From Mesorhizobium silamurunense (GTDB taxonomy: Bacteria > Pseudomonadota > Alphaproteobacteria > Rhizobiales > Rhizobiaceae): DNA of 39,616 nt. A program made the translations under genes and the position numbers. Shown here in pieces: positions 33,356 through 39,616 of the stretch; positions within the stretch are counted from its first letter, which is position 1; every line of letters begins with the position of its first letter. The stretch covers positions 1 to 39,616 of the forward strand of contig NZ_JHQR01000020.1 of the NCBI RefSeq assembly GCF_014843825.1, read 5' to 3'. Below the pieces are notes generated by a model that made no database searches, was not told the origin of the DNA, and was given only the letters and a program-made list of their open reading frames with translations.

Positions 33356-34993
33356 CTATTCCTTCGAGACTGTCCCGACGAAGTTGGTGTCGAAGCTCGG
33401 ACCGAGCGCGAAGCCCTTGAGGTTCTTGCGCAGGCCGGCCACTTCGAGCTGCTGATGGATGACGACGAAGGGACTGGTGTCGAGGATCTTCTTCTGCAGG
33501 TCCTTGTACATGTCGGCGCGCTTGGCCGAATCCTTCTCCAGCAAGGCCGCCTCGGTTTCCTTGGTCAGGTCCGGAATGTCCCAGGCGTTGCGCCAGGCCA
33601 GCGTCCTGATCTTGGCCGCGTCGGAATTGTCCGGATTCGAGGCAAAGGTCTGAGCATTGGAGTTCGGATCGAAATAGTCCTGGCCCCAGTTGCCGATATA
33701 GATGTCGTGATTGCGGGCGCGGTATTTGGTCAGCGTCTGCTTGCCGTCGCCGGGGATGATCTCCAGCTTGATGCCGGCCTGACCGAGCGTCTGCTGGATC
33801 GATTCTGCCATGCCTGTTTCAGGCTGTTTGCTGCGCACGTCCATGGTCACCTTGAAGCCGTCCGGCAAGCCAGCCTTGGCTAAGAGTTCCTTGGCCTTGG
33901 CAACGTCGAGCTTGAAGGGGTTGTCGTCGATGGCGCCCAGATCGCCCTTGGGCAGGAAAGACTGGTGGATCTCGCCGATGCCCTTGAGGATGGTCGAGCT
34001 CAGCGCATCATAGTCGACGAGATATTTGAACGCCTGGCGAACCTCCGGCTTGGCAAGGTTCGGGTTCTTCTGATTGAGGCTGATGTAGTAGACCGTGCCC
34101 TTCGGGGCGCTGGCGGTGGTGAGGTCGGCGTTCTTGGCGATGGCGTCGAGGTCGTTCGGCTCGAGATTGCGGGCGACGTCGATGTCGCCGGCTTCGAGCG
34201 CCAGACGCTGCGCTGAGCTTTCCTTCATGTAGCGGTAGATGACACGGGCGAGCTTGGCCTTCTCGCCATTGTAATTGTCGTTGCGCTCCAGCACGACCGC
34301 CTCGTTGGCGCGCCATTCGCGCAGCTTGAACTGACCCGAGCCGGCATAGCCGGTCTTCAGCCAGGCGTTGCCGAAGTCGTTGTCCCATTTGTAGTCGGCG
34401 CTCGGCGTGGCGGCGGCGACATGTTCCTTGACCAGCTTGCTGTCGACGACCGACGCGACAGTGGCCGACAGGCAGTTCAGCACGAAGCTCGGCGCATAGG
34501 CCTTGTCGACGACGAACTGGAAGGTGGTGTCGTCGACCGCCTTGGCCTTCTCGGTGACATTGTCGCCGCTGATGCCGAACTGGTTGATGATGAAGGCCGG
34601 GCTCTTGTCGAGCTTGATGGCGCGCTCGAAGGAATAGGCGACGTCGGCCGCAGTGATCGGATTGCCGGAGGCGAACTTCATGCCGGGCTTGAGCTTGAAG
34701 GTGTAGGTCAGGCCGTCGTCGGACACACTCCAGCTCTCCGCGAGGTCGCCCTTGACCTTGGAGGTGTCGCTGAGGTCGAGGCGGACCAGGAGATCATAGG
34801 TATTGCCGGTCACCTCGGCTGTCGACAGCTCGAACGCCTCGCCCGGATCCATCGAGATGATGTCGTCGATGGCGAAGCCTTCGACCAGCGTGTCGGCAGG
34901 CGTGACGGCGAAGGCCGGCACCGCCAGCAGCGCAGACATCGCCACACCCGCGAGCAAGCCACGAGAGCGAAGAGCAAACCTTTCCAGCATCAT
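33356..34993 (-). CDS. dppA: Peptide-type ABC transporter substrate-binding protein (SBP family 5, DppA-like)
   Basis: 545 aa with a Sec signal (LLAGVAMSALLAVPAFA, cleavage near residue 29). Family-5 features: DDIISMDPGEAFE, GDLAESWSVSDDGLTYTFKLKPGMKF near 80-105, and the C-terminal domain with YIGNWGQDYFDPNSNAQTF. AGGGA precedes the start at good spacing. It captures the solute in the periplasm for DppBCDF. Family-5 proteins transport dipeptides, oligopeptides, nickel, haem precursors or opines, so the ligand stays open. A six-pair hairpin (35025-35043) lies in its leader. Confidence 0.93.
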   Translation of the reverse strand: MMLERFALRSRGLLAGVAMSALLAVPAFAVTPADTLVEGFAIDDIISMDPGEAFELSTAEVTGNTYDLLVRLDLSDTSKVKGDLAESWSVSDDGLTYTFKLKPGMKFASGNPITAADVAYSFERAIKLDKSPAFIINQFGISGDNVTEKAKAVDDTTFQFVVDKAYAPSFVLNCLSATVASVVDSKLVKEHVAAATPSADYKWDNDFGNAWLKTGYAGSGQFKLREWRANEAVVLERNDNYNGEKAKLARVIYRYMKESSAQRLALEAGDIDVARNLEPNDLDAIAKNADLTTASAPKGTVYYISLNQKNPNLAKPEVRQAFKYLVDYDALSSTILKGIGEIHQSFLPKGDLGAIDDNPFKLDVAKAKELLAKAGLPDGFKVTMDVRSKQPETGMAESIQQTLGQAGIKLEIIPGDGKQTLTKYRARNHDIYIGNWGQDYFDPNSNAQTFASNPDNSDAAKIRTLAWRNAWDIPDLTKETEAALLEKDSAKRADMYKDLQKKILDTSPFVVIHQQLEVAGLRKNLKGFALGPSFDTNFVGTVSKE

Positions 34994-35267
34994 GGTAGTC
35001 GTTCCCTGTTTTGTTGATTGTTGACCTGAGTTCCCGGCTCAGGATTGCAGAATTCTTTGGACCGGTCGACGGCCCACCGACCTCTTACCGTCCTGGTTTT
35101 TGTCCAGTTGGTCAACACCCTATTCGGCGGCGCTCGAACCCGCAACGCGCATTTTACGAGATAGCTATTGGGCCAGAATGGGCCGCCACGAGTCGACCCG
35201 TGCGCCGGCTAATCGAAGCCTCCAATCAGGAAAAATCTGCTAAACTTTTGACCTTTGGAAGTCGCCG
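34994..35267. other. Gap between the transglycosylase stop and dppA
   Basis: 274 bp, with both flanking genes on the minus strand. It probably holds the dppA promoter, but no clear -35/-10 pair stands out. A hairpin with CCTGAG (35025-35030) and CTCAGG (35038-35043) lies 32 bp before the start codon. No terminator with a T-run is evident for the upstream gene and no small gene is convincing. Confidence 0.5.
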
Positions 35268-36704
35268 TCATTTCAGTTGCGCGACCAAGCTCGCATCGGG
35301 AAAACAGGTCGCTGCCTTGCCGTTCTTCGCCTGCCAGACGCCGATCGAGCGGCGTGTCTTAAAGCCGGGCAGGCCGTCGGCGCTGCCGACATCGTAACCC
35401 TTCGCCTCCAGCGCCCGCTGCAGTGCCGCGATATCGGACCGATGGAGATCACCGACCGGGCCCCAGGTGCCGGCGAAGGTGGCGTCGCCCTTGGCGATGC
35501 GATTGGCGGCGTGGCCGATGAACAGCGCATAGAGGTCGCTGGTGTTGTATTCCTTCAGCACATAGAAGTTCGGCGTGACGACGAAGGCCGGACCGCTGCG
35601 CCCGGCCGGCATCAGCAGAAAACCCTCGGCCTTCAGCTCGCTCGCCGAAAACGCCTTGCCGTCGACGCGCCTGATGCCCATCGCCACCCAGTCGGAAATC
35701 TTCTTGCCCTGGTCCGGTCCTTCGAGCGCGCAGGAGACGTTTGCCGGCGCGATCACCTCGGCGCCCCAGCCGCGTCCCCTCACCCAGCCATAGTGGACAA
35801 GATAGTTCGCGATCGAGGCGAGCACGTCCGGCGTCGAATTCCAGATATCGGGCCGGCCGTCGCCATCGAAGTCTACGGCGTGCTTGAGGAACGACGTCGG
35901 CATGAATTGCGGCTGGCCGAGCGCGCCTGCCCAGGACGACTTCATCGCGTTGACCGGGGCAAGCCCATGCTCGACGATATCGAGCGCCGCCAGCACCTCG
36001 GTTCGGAAGACGTCCTTCTTGGTCGACATGAACGCCTTGGTGCCCAGAACCTCGAAGGCGTCGTAGGGCATCTTGGCGGCGCCGAAGCCGGTCTCGCGGC
36101 CCCAGATCGCCAGCACGATGTCGCCAGGCACGCCGTAGCGCTTCTCGATCAGCCCGAGCACCCTTGCATTGGCGCTCTCGCGCGTCCGACCGCCGGTGGT
36201 GACGGCGCGAATGATCTTCTCGGCGAAATAGTTGGCCGGCGGGCCGAACTCGGCCTGGTGCTGCTTTTCCGGCGTCGTCGGCTTCTCGCCGGGCATGACG
36301 AGGTCCGGCAGCTTCAGGTTCGGCTTCACGCCGATGAAGGCGGCGTCAAAGGTTTTCTTGGAGATGCCTTTGGCCTTTGCCTCGGGCCAGAGGTCGTTCT
36401 GAAGCCAGGCCTGGAACTGGTCGTCGATGGGGGTAGCGGAGGCTGGATGTGTGAAAAGCCCGATCAGCGCGACCAGCAGAAATGCGAGGGCTAGTTTGCA
36501 AAAGCAGCGTTCTGTCGCGCCCCCCTCTGTCCTGCCGGACATCTCCCCCTCTAGGGGGGAGATCGGACGTCGCCCTGGCCAATCGCCAACGTCGAAAGGA
36601 AAATGTTGCCGGCGAAGCTGCCAATCTCCCCCCTTGAGAGGGAGATGTCCGGCAGGACAGAGGGGGGTGCTTAACACCGGCTTCGAAGGATGCATTCCAG
36701 TCAT
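35268..36704 (-). CDS. Lytic murein transglycosylase (MltB/SltB type) with repeat-derived N-terminal extension
   Basis: 478 aa from ATG 36704, which has GGAGG nine bases before it; ATG 36542 (residue 55) is the alternative and gives 424 aa. Residues 13-61 are encoded by the palindromic repeat at 36520-36667 (PLCPAGHLPLKGG and ISPLEGEMSGRTEGG are its translation). Next comes a hydrophobic export segment (CKLALAFLLVALIGLF, then THPASA at 85-90). The SLT/MltB domain follows with catalytic Glu204 in AIWGRETGFGA and the AGALGQPQFMPTSFLKHAVDFDGDG region. A C-terminal peptidoglycan-binding domain closes the protein (SDIAALQRALEAKGYDVG). It cleaves murein glycan strands in the periplasm. recR ends 26 bp upstream. 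Confidence 0.9.
   Translation of the reverse strand: MTGMHPSKPVLSTPLCPAGHLPLKGGDWQLRRQHFPFDVGDWPGRRPISPLEGEMSGRTEGGATERCFCKLALAFLLVALIGLFTHPASATPIDDQFQAWLQNDLWPEAKAKGISKKTFDAAFIGVKPNLKLPDLVMPGEKPTTPEKQHQAEFGPPANYFAEKIIRAVTTGGRTRESANARVLGLIEKRYGVPGDIVLAIWGRETGFGAAKMPYDAFEVLGTKAFMSTKKDVFRTEVLAALDIVEHGLAPVNAMKSSWAGALGQPQFMPTSFLKHAVDFDGDGRPDIWNSTPDVLASIANYLVHYGWVRGRGWGAEVIAPANVSCALEGPDQGKKISDWVAMGIRRVDGKAFSASELKAEGFLLMPAGRSGPAFVVTPNFYVLKEYNTSDLYALFIGHAANRIAKGDATFAGTWGPVGDLHRSDIAALQRALEAKGYDVGSADGLPGFKTRRSIGVWQAKNGKAATCFPDASLVAQLK
36520..36667. repeat. 148-bp palindromic MITE-like repeat, rhizobial intergenic type
   Basis: The outer 28 bases of both ends (36520-36547 and 36640-36667) are a perfect inverted repeat running from a C6 tract through TGCCGGACATCTCCC. 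Similarity of the arms continues inward with a few mismatches to about 36569 and 36620. Each arm contains its own small palindrome around a CTC(C)n...G(n)GAG core. The middle (36570-36619) is unrelated. Short repeats of this kind are very common between genes in Mesorhizobium and relatives. This copy lies within the transglycosylase reading frame. Confidence 0.85.
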
Positions 36705-36730
36705 AGCGCGCATCCTCCGTCTAGCCGCCC

Positions 36731-37336
36731 TCAAAACGTCGTCCTCGATCGCAGCGCGGCGGCCAGCGTGCCTTCGTCGAGGTAATCCAGCTCGCCGCCG
36801 ACCGGCACGCCATGCGCCAGCCTGGTCACCTTGACGTCGAAGCCCGAGAGCTGGTCCGTCAGATAATGCGCCGTCGTCTGGCCCTCGACGGTGGCGTTGA
36901 CGGCGAGGATCACCTCCTTCACCCCGCCACCGGCGACACGGTCGACCAATGAGCGGATGTTGAGCTGATCCGGTCCGATGCCGTCGAGCGGCGACAGCGT
37001 GCCGCCGAGCACGTGGTAGCGCACGTTCATGGCGGCGGCGCGCTCCAGCGCCCAAAGGTCGGAGACGTCCTCGACGACAATGAGCGTGCCGGCGTCACGG
37101 CGCGGATCGGTGCAGATCATGCAGGGATCGGAGGTGTCGACATTGCCGCAGGTCGAGCAGATGCGCACCTTGTCAACCGCCTCGCCCATGGCGGCGGCTA
37201 AAGGCTGAAGCAGCTGCTCCTTCTTCTTGATGAGATGGAGGGCCGCGCGGCGTGCCGAACGCGGCCCGAGCCCCGGCACCTTGGCCAGGAGCTGGATCAG
37301 GCGTTCGATCTCTGGACCGGCGATTCGTTTCGACAT
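36731..37336 (-). CDS. recR: Recombination mediator protein RecR
   Basis: 201 aa, the usual length. The helix-hairpin-helix [19 protein letters not shown] (17-35), the four-cysteine zinc site (Cys60, Cys63, Cys72, Cys75), and the Toprim domain (about 80-175, with [14 protein letters not shown] and [13 protein letters not shown]) are all present. RecR works with RecO (and RecF) to load RecA on SSB-coated DNA. It usually follows dnaX-ybaB directly; here a cell-wall hydrolase gene and a mosaic repeat stand between ybaB and recR. Confidence 0.97.
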   Translation of the reverse strand: MSKRIAGPEIERLIQLLAKVPGLGPRSARRAALHLIKKKEQLLQPLAAAMGEAVDKVRICSTCGNVDTSDPCMICTDPRRDAGTLIVVEDVSDLWALERAAAMNVRYHVLGGTLSPLDGIGPDQLNIRSLVDRVAGGGVKEVILAVNATVEGQTTAHYLTDQLSGFDVKVTRLAHGVPVGGELDYLDEGTLAAALRSRTTF

Positions 37337-37344
37337 CGCCCTGA

Positions 37345-37467
37345 TCTAGAGCAATTCCAGGAAAAGTGCGAAGCGGTTTTCCGTCCGGAATTGCGTCAAG
37401 ACGAAAAGGTGGATCAGTTCGCCGCTTCGTGAAACGGTGAACTGATCCAGGATTTTCAGAGCGGTTT
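37345..37467. repeat. Intergenic mosaic repeat (RIME-like) upstream of recR
   Basis: Two nested inverted repeats form one element. The first: CAATTCC (37352-37358) with GGAATTG (37387-37393), and inside it GGAAAA with TTTTCC. The second: GGATCAGTTC (37411-37420) with GAACTGATCC (37439-37448), extended inward by CCG and CGG. The segment from TCTAGAGCAATTCCAGG through GCGGTTTTCCGTCCGGAATT matches my memory of a repeat scattered through rhizobial genomes. It lies just before recR and after the cell-wall hydrolase stop. Confidence 0.75.
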
Positions 37468-37489
37468 GGAACAGCCCGCAATGGCGCAT

Positions 37490-37515
37490 GATCCGCCATG
37501 CTGCCACGGCGGATC
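37490..37515 (-). other. Hairpin after the cell-wall hydrolase stop
   Basis: GATCCGCC (37490-37497) pairs with GGCGGATC (37508-37515), 15 bases after the stop codon of the minus-strand hydrolase gene. No T-run follows, so it may mark a Rho-dependent end or protect the 3' end. Confidence 0.45.
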
Positions 37516-37530
37516 GTCGATCAGGTTGGC

Positions 37531-38520
37531 TCAGTAGGCTTCGAGCGGCCGGTTCTGGCTGACGATCAGCGCGCCGATGGCGTCGGTATTCTCAGGCGTC
37601 GACTGGAATCCCATCGCCGCTTCCTGCGGGGCGCTCGGAACAGACGTGACATACCGGCCTTTCAGCGTCCCGCCGAAGCGGGACGCGTCCGGCTCCTCCA
37701 TCGGCTCCTGCATCGCCACCACCGTCGGCTTCGCCGTGACGCGGCCGGACTTCTGCGCCGGCGCAATGGAGGCCGTTATATAGGTCTGCTCTGCCGGAAC
37801 GGTCGCAGTCTTGGCCGGAAGGGCCGGCGCAGCCGCGGTCATTGCGGCCTGCTTGGCCGGATCGGCATGGACAATCGTCTTGACCACCGGCTCGGCGGAA
37901 GCAACGAGCACCGGAGCGGCAGGGTCGATCTTCTGCGACTTGTCGGAGGCCATGGCGACCATGGGCTCATCGGGCAGCGGCTGCCAGTTGTGGCCGCGCT
38001 TCTCGTAGAAAGCGTTGCCGCCGGCCACCATCGTGTAGTGCATGTTCTTGTAAGGGAACCGCAGGCCGGCGGTGTGGAAATACATCGTATTCTTGAGCTT
38101 TGCCTTGCGCTCGCCCTTGAGCACTGCCTCGGCGGCCAGTTCGACATCAGGCAGCGCCTTCGAATTCATCGGCCGCGTCAGCACGCCGGGGGCGAACTGG
38201 CCACTCTCGCCGACGACCTGGCAGATGGTGTCACCGTGCCGGCCCGAGCGCAGCCGGTTCATCACGACCGTGCCGACGGCGATCATGCCGTCGCGGCTCG
38301 ACCGGTTAGACTCGAAGAACATCGCCCTTTGCAGGCACTCCTTGTCCTTCATCGAGTATTTGTAGGAACGCGAGCTGAGGAAGCTCGGCGTGACGGCGTC
38401 GGTCAGGCTCGCCACCGACATGCCATGTGAAGCGGTCTGGCTGCAGCCGGCCAGGAACAAGGGGGAAGCGGCGATGCCGATGAGCAGCAGCGGCGTCTTC
38501 CATCGCGTCGCGATCAACAA
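37531..38520 (-). CDS. SleB-type cell-wall hydrolase lipoprotein
   Basis: 329 aa from a TTG start (38520 or the adjacent 38517), supported by TGAGG at good spacing; the next ATG lies after the lipobox. The signal ends in LAGC (Cys26), so it is a lipoprotein and a substrate of Lnt. Hydrolase_2/SleB domain: ECLQRAMFFESNRSSRDGM (61-79, probable catalytic Glu70), VGTVVMNRLRS, and NMYFHTAGLRFPY-like segments up to about 190. The C-terminal third (200-329) is Ala/Pro/Thr-rich low complexity and probably spans the periplasm. Homologues cut cortex peptidoglycan or act in division in rhizobia (CwlJ/SleB class). It lies between ybaB and recR. Confidence 0.87.
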   Translation of the reverse strand: MLIATRWKTPLLLIGIAASPLFLAGCSQTASHGMSVASLTDAVTPSFLSSRSYKYSMKDKECLQRAMFFESNRSSRDGMIAVGTVVMNRLRSGRHGDTICQVVGESGQFAPGVLTRPMNSKALPDVELAAEAVLKGERKAKLKNTMYFHTAGLRFPYKNMHYTMVAGGNAFYEKRGHNWQPLPDEPMVAMASDKSQKIDPAAPVLVASAEPVVKTIVHADPAKQAAMTAAAPALPAKTATVPAEQTYITASIAPAQKSGRVTAKPTVVAMQEPMEEPDASRFGGTLKGRYVTSVPSAPQEAAMGFQSTPENTDAIGALIVSQNRPLEAY

Positions 38521-38734
38521 AAAAGCCTCATTTCCAGATGCCAGCCCGCCCCGAGATGTGGCAAGAATGAGACTCTTTCAGGCAAAAAGATGGCTAGATG
38601 GTTAGCAATCTCTGGACTTGGGTAAAACTTTATGAATGTCGCGAAATGAGCCCGTGAGCAAAGCCGGCAAAATGGTTAATATTGCCGCGCGCGCTCAATT
38701 TTCGTTCATAATCAATTAACTGGCGGCAGATGCC

Positions 38735-39058
38735 TCAGAACGGCAATTTCATTCCGGGCGGTATAGGCAGGCCCGCGGTCAATGCCTTGGTCTTTTCCTG
38801 CATGATCTGCTCGACCTTATTTTTGGCATCATTGTGCGCGGCCAAAAGCAGGTCTTCCAGGATCTCGACCTCGTCGTCCTTCAACAGCGACGGATCAATC
38901 TTCAGCGCCTTCATTTCGAACTTGCCGGTCAGGGTCACGCTGACAAGGCCGCCACCCGCCTGCCCAGTGGCTTCCAGCGTGGCGATCTCGTCCTGCATGG
39001 CCTGGAACTTGGCCTGCATTTCCTTCGCCTTGCCCATCAGGCCGAGAAGATCCTTCAT
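38735..39058 (-). CDS. ybaB: Nucleoid-associated protein, YbaB/EbfC family
   Basis: 107 aa starting [20 protein letters not shown] at ATG 39058. The family features are the N-terminal amphipathic helix, the central sheet ([20 protein letters not shown]) and the C-terminal helix, ending [12 protein letters not shown]. It is a small DNA-binding dimer encoded with dnaX and recR in most bacteria. The gene follows dnaX by 22 bp. The 214 bp downstream (38521-38734) should hold the hydrolase promoter. Confidence 0.96.
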   Translation of the reverse strand: MKDLLGLMGKAKEMQAKFQAMQDEIATLEATGQAGGGLVSVTLTGKFEMKALKIDPSLLKDDEVEILEDLLLAAHNDAKNKVEQIMQEKTKALTAGLPIPPGMKLPF

Positions 39059-39080
39059 CGCAAACGTCCTTTTTGTTTCT

Positions 39081-39616
39081 TCAAATTTCTTCGTCGTCGG
39101 GCGCCGACTCGACCGGCAGGTCGGCCGCGGCTTCGTCCGCTTCCGGCACCTCCGGAATGCGCACGTCGATGATCTTAGCGCCGGGAAAGCGGGCGAGGAT
39201 GGCTGCGACCGTCGGATCGCTCCTGGCATCGGAGAAGGCGTTCTCGCGCTTCGTCGTCTCCATCTCGGCCAACGTCTGGCCGCCCTCCTCCTTCGACAGC
39301 GAGACCAGCCAGTTGCGGCCGGTCCAGGCGCGCAGCTTCGCGGTCAGGTCGTTGAGCAGCATCTTGGGCGCATCGTCGGTCAGGCTGACATCGAGACGGC
39401 CGGGCTCGATACGCACCGGCCGCACGCAGCGCTTCAAAATCACCTTGAAGGCGATGTCGCGGTTGGCGTCGGCCAGGGCCGCGATATCGGCCAGCGACTC
39501 CACCGGAACGGCGGGTGCTTCGATGACCGGCTCGGGAGCCTGAACGAAGGCGGCGGGCACGGGCTGCGCCTCGACCAGCCGCATCGTCTGCGCGCCGCCG
39601 GTGGAGGCCGGCATCC
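39081..39616 (-). CDS. dnaX: DNA polymerase III subunit gamma/tau, C-terminal part (cut by window edge)
   Basis: About 178 codons of the 3' end. The Pro/Ala-rich linker ([19 protein letters not shown]) is followed by the alphaproteobacterial tau C-terminal domain ([60 protein letters not shown]) and an acidic tail ending PDDEEI. The clamp-loader ATPase lies outside the window. The identity is fixed by this C-terminal domain and by the ybaB gene 22 bp downstream. Confidence 0.92.
   Translation of the reverse strand, partial: MPASTGGAQTMRLVEAQPVPAAFVQAPEPVIEAPAVPVESLADIAALADANRDIAFKVILKRCVRPVRIEPGRLDVSLTDDAPKMLLNDLTAKLRAWTGRNWLVSLSKEEGGQTLAEMETTKRENAFSDARSDPTVAAILARFPGAKIIDVRIPEVPEADEAAADLPVESAPDDEEI

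Noticed and set aside
34008..34388. Minus-strand 126-codon frame inside dppA
   Set aside because: Out-of-frame shadow of dppA with Arg/Gln-rich composition.
35019..35116. GTTGACC and GGTCAAC inverted half-sites upstream of dppA
   Set aside because: Seven-base arms 84 bases apart are expected by chance at this rate and no regulator gene is adjacent.
36520..37467. CRISPR array or insertion sequence suggested by clustered repeats
   Set aside because: The two repeats are different single elements, with no spacer-repeat periodicity, no transposase and no cas genes.

Overview
The window reads as chromosomal core DNA of a high-GC alphaproteobacterium of the order Hyphomicrobiales (Rhizobiales), most likely Mesorhizobium or a close relative. 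The reasons are: the gene order infB-ylxR-nusA-rimP / trmB-metK-praR-lnt / corC-ybeY-phoH-miaB; the praR/phrR-lnt(actA) pair known from rhizobia; the iron operon with a perfect Irr-box palindrome; and two intergenic repeat families typical of this group. Identification is by recognition of families and motifs only; no database search was possible.

Left part (1-14.8 kb), almost all on the minus strand: transcription/translation genes (infB 5' part, ylxR, nusA, rimP), a small conserved-looking protein on the plus strand, then trmB, metK, praR, lnt, a VOC-fold protein, a CorC-like CBS protein, ybeY, phoH, miaB, plsC, rimI and tsaB. Many stop/start pairs overlap or nearly touch, so these are operons. 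Two leaders are notable: rimP-nusA and metK each have a good sigma-70-type promoter followed by an intrinsic-terminator hairpin before the start codon, which suggests attenuation.

Middle part (14.9-22.5 kb): an iron operon on the minus strand, imelysin (irpA, COG3487 type), bfd, bfr, di-haem DUF1111 protein (COG3488), second imelysin (COG3489) and a Tat-exported DUF1513 protein (COG3490). It starts below a 432-bp gap that contains the Irr box. A putidaredoxin-reductase-type flavoprotein is divergent across the same gap and could be the electron donor for Bfd. gabT follows, convergent with the reductase.

Right part (24-39.6 kb): a plus-strand efflux operon with two tandem lipoprotein adaptors and one RND pump (TriABC-like layout, no outer-membrane channel); a lone DUF2185/Imm33-like small protein; a five-gene dipeptide/oligopeptide ABC importer (dppA-B-C-D-F order, minus strand); a lytic transglycosylase whose N-terminal coding region contains a 148-bp palindromic repeat in frame; recR; a second mosaic repeat; a lipoprotein SleB-type cell-wall hydrolase; ybaB/ebfC; and the 3' end of dnaX, cut by the window edge.

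No tRNA, rRNA, CRISPR array, insertion sequence with transposase, or prophage was seen. The best candidates for new biology are the paired leader attenuators, the iron operon with inserted bfd-bfr and divergent reductase, and the repeat that has been domesticated into the transglycosylase reading frame.
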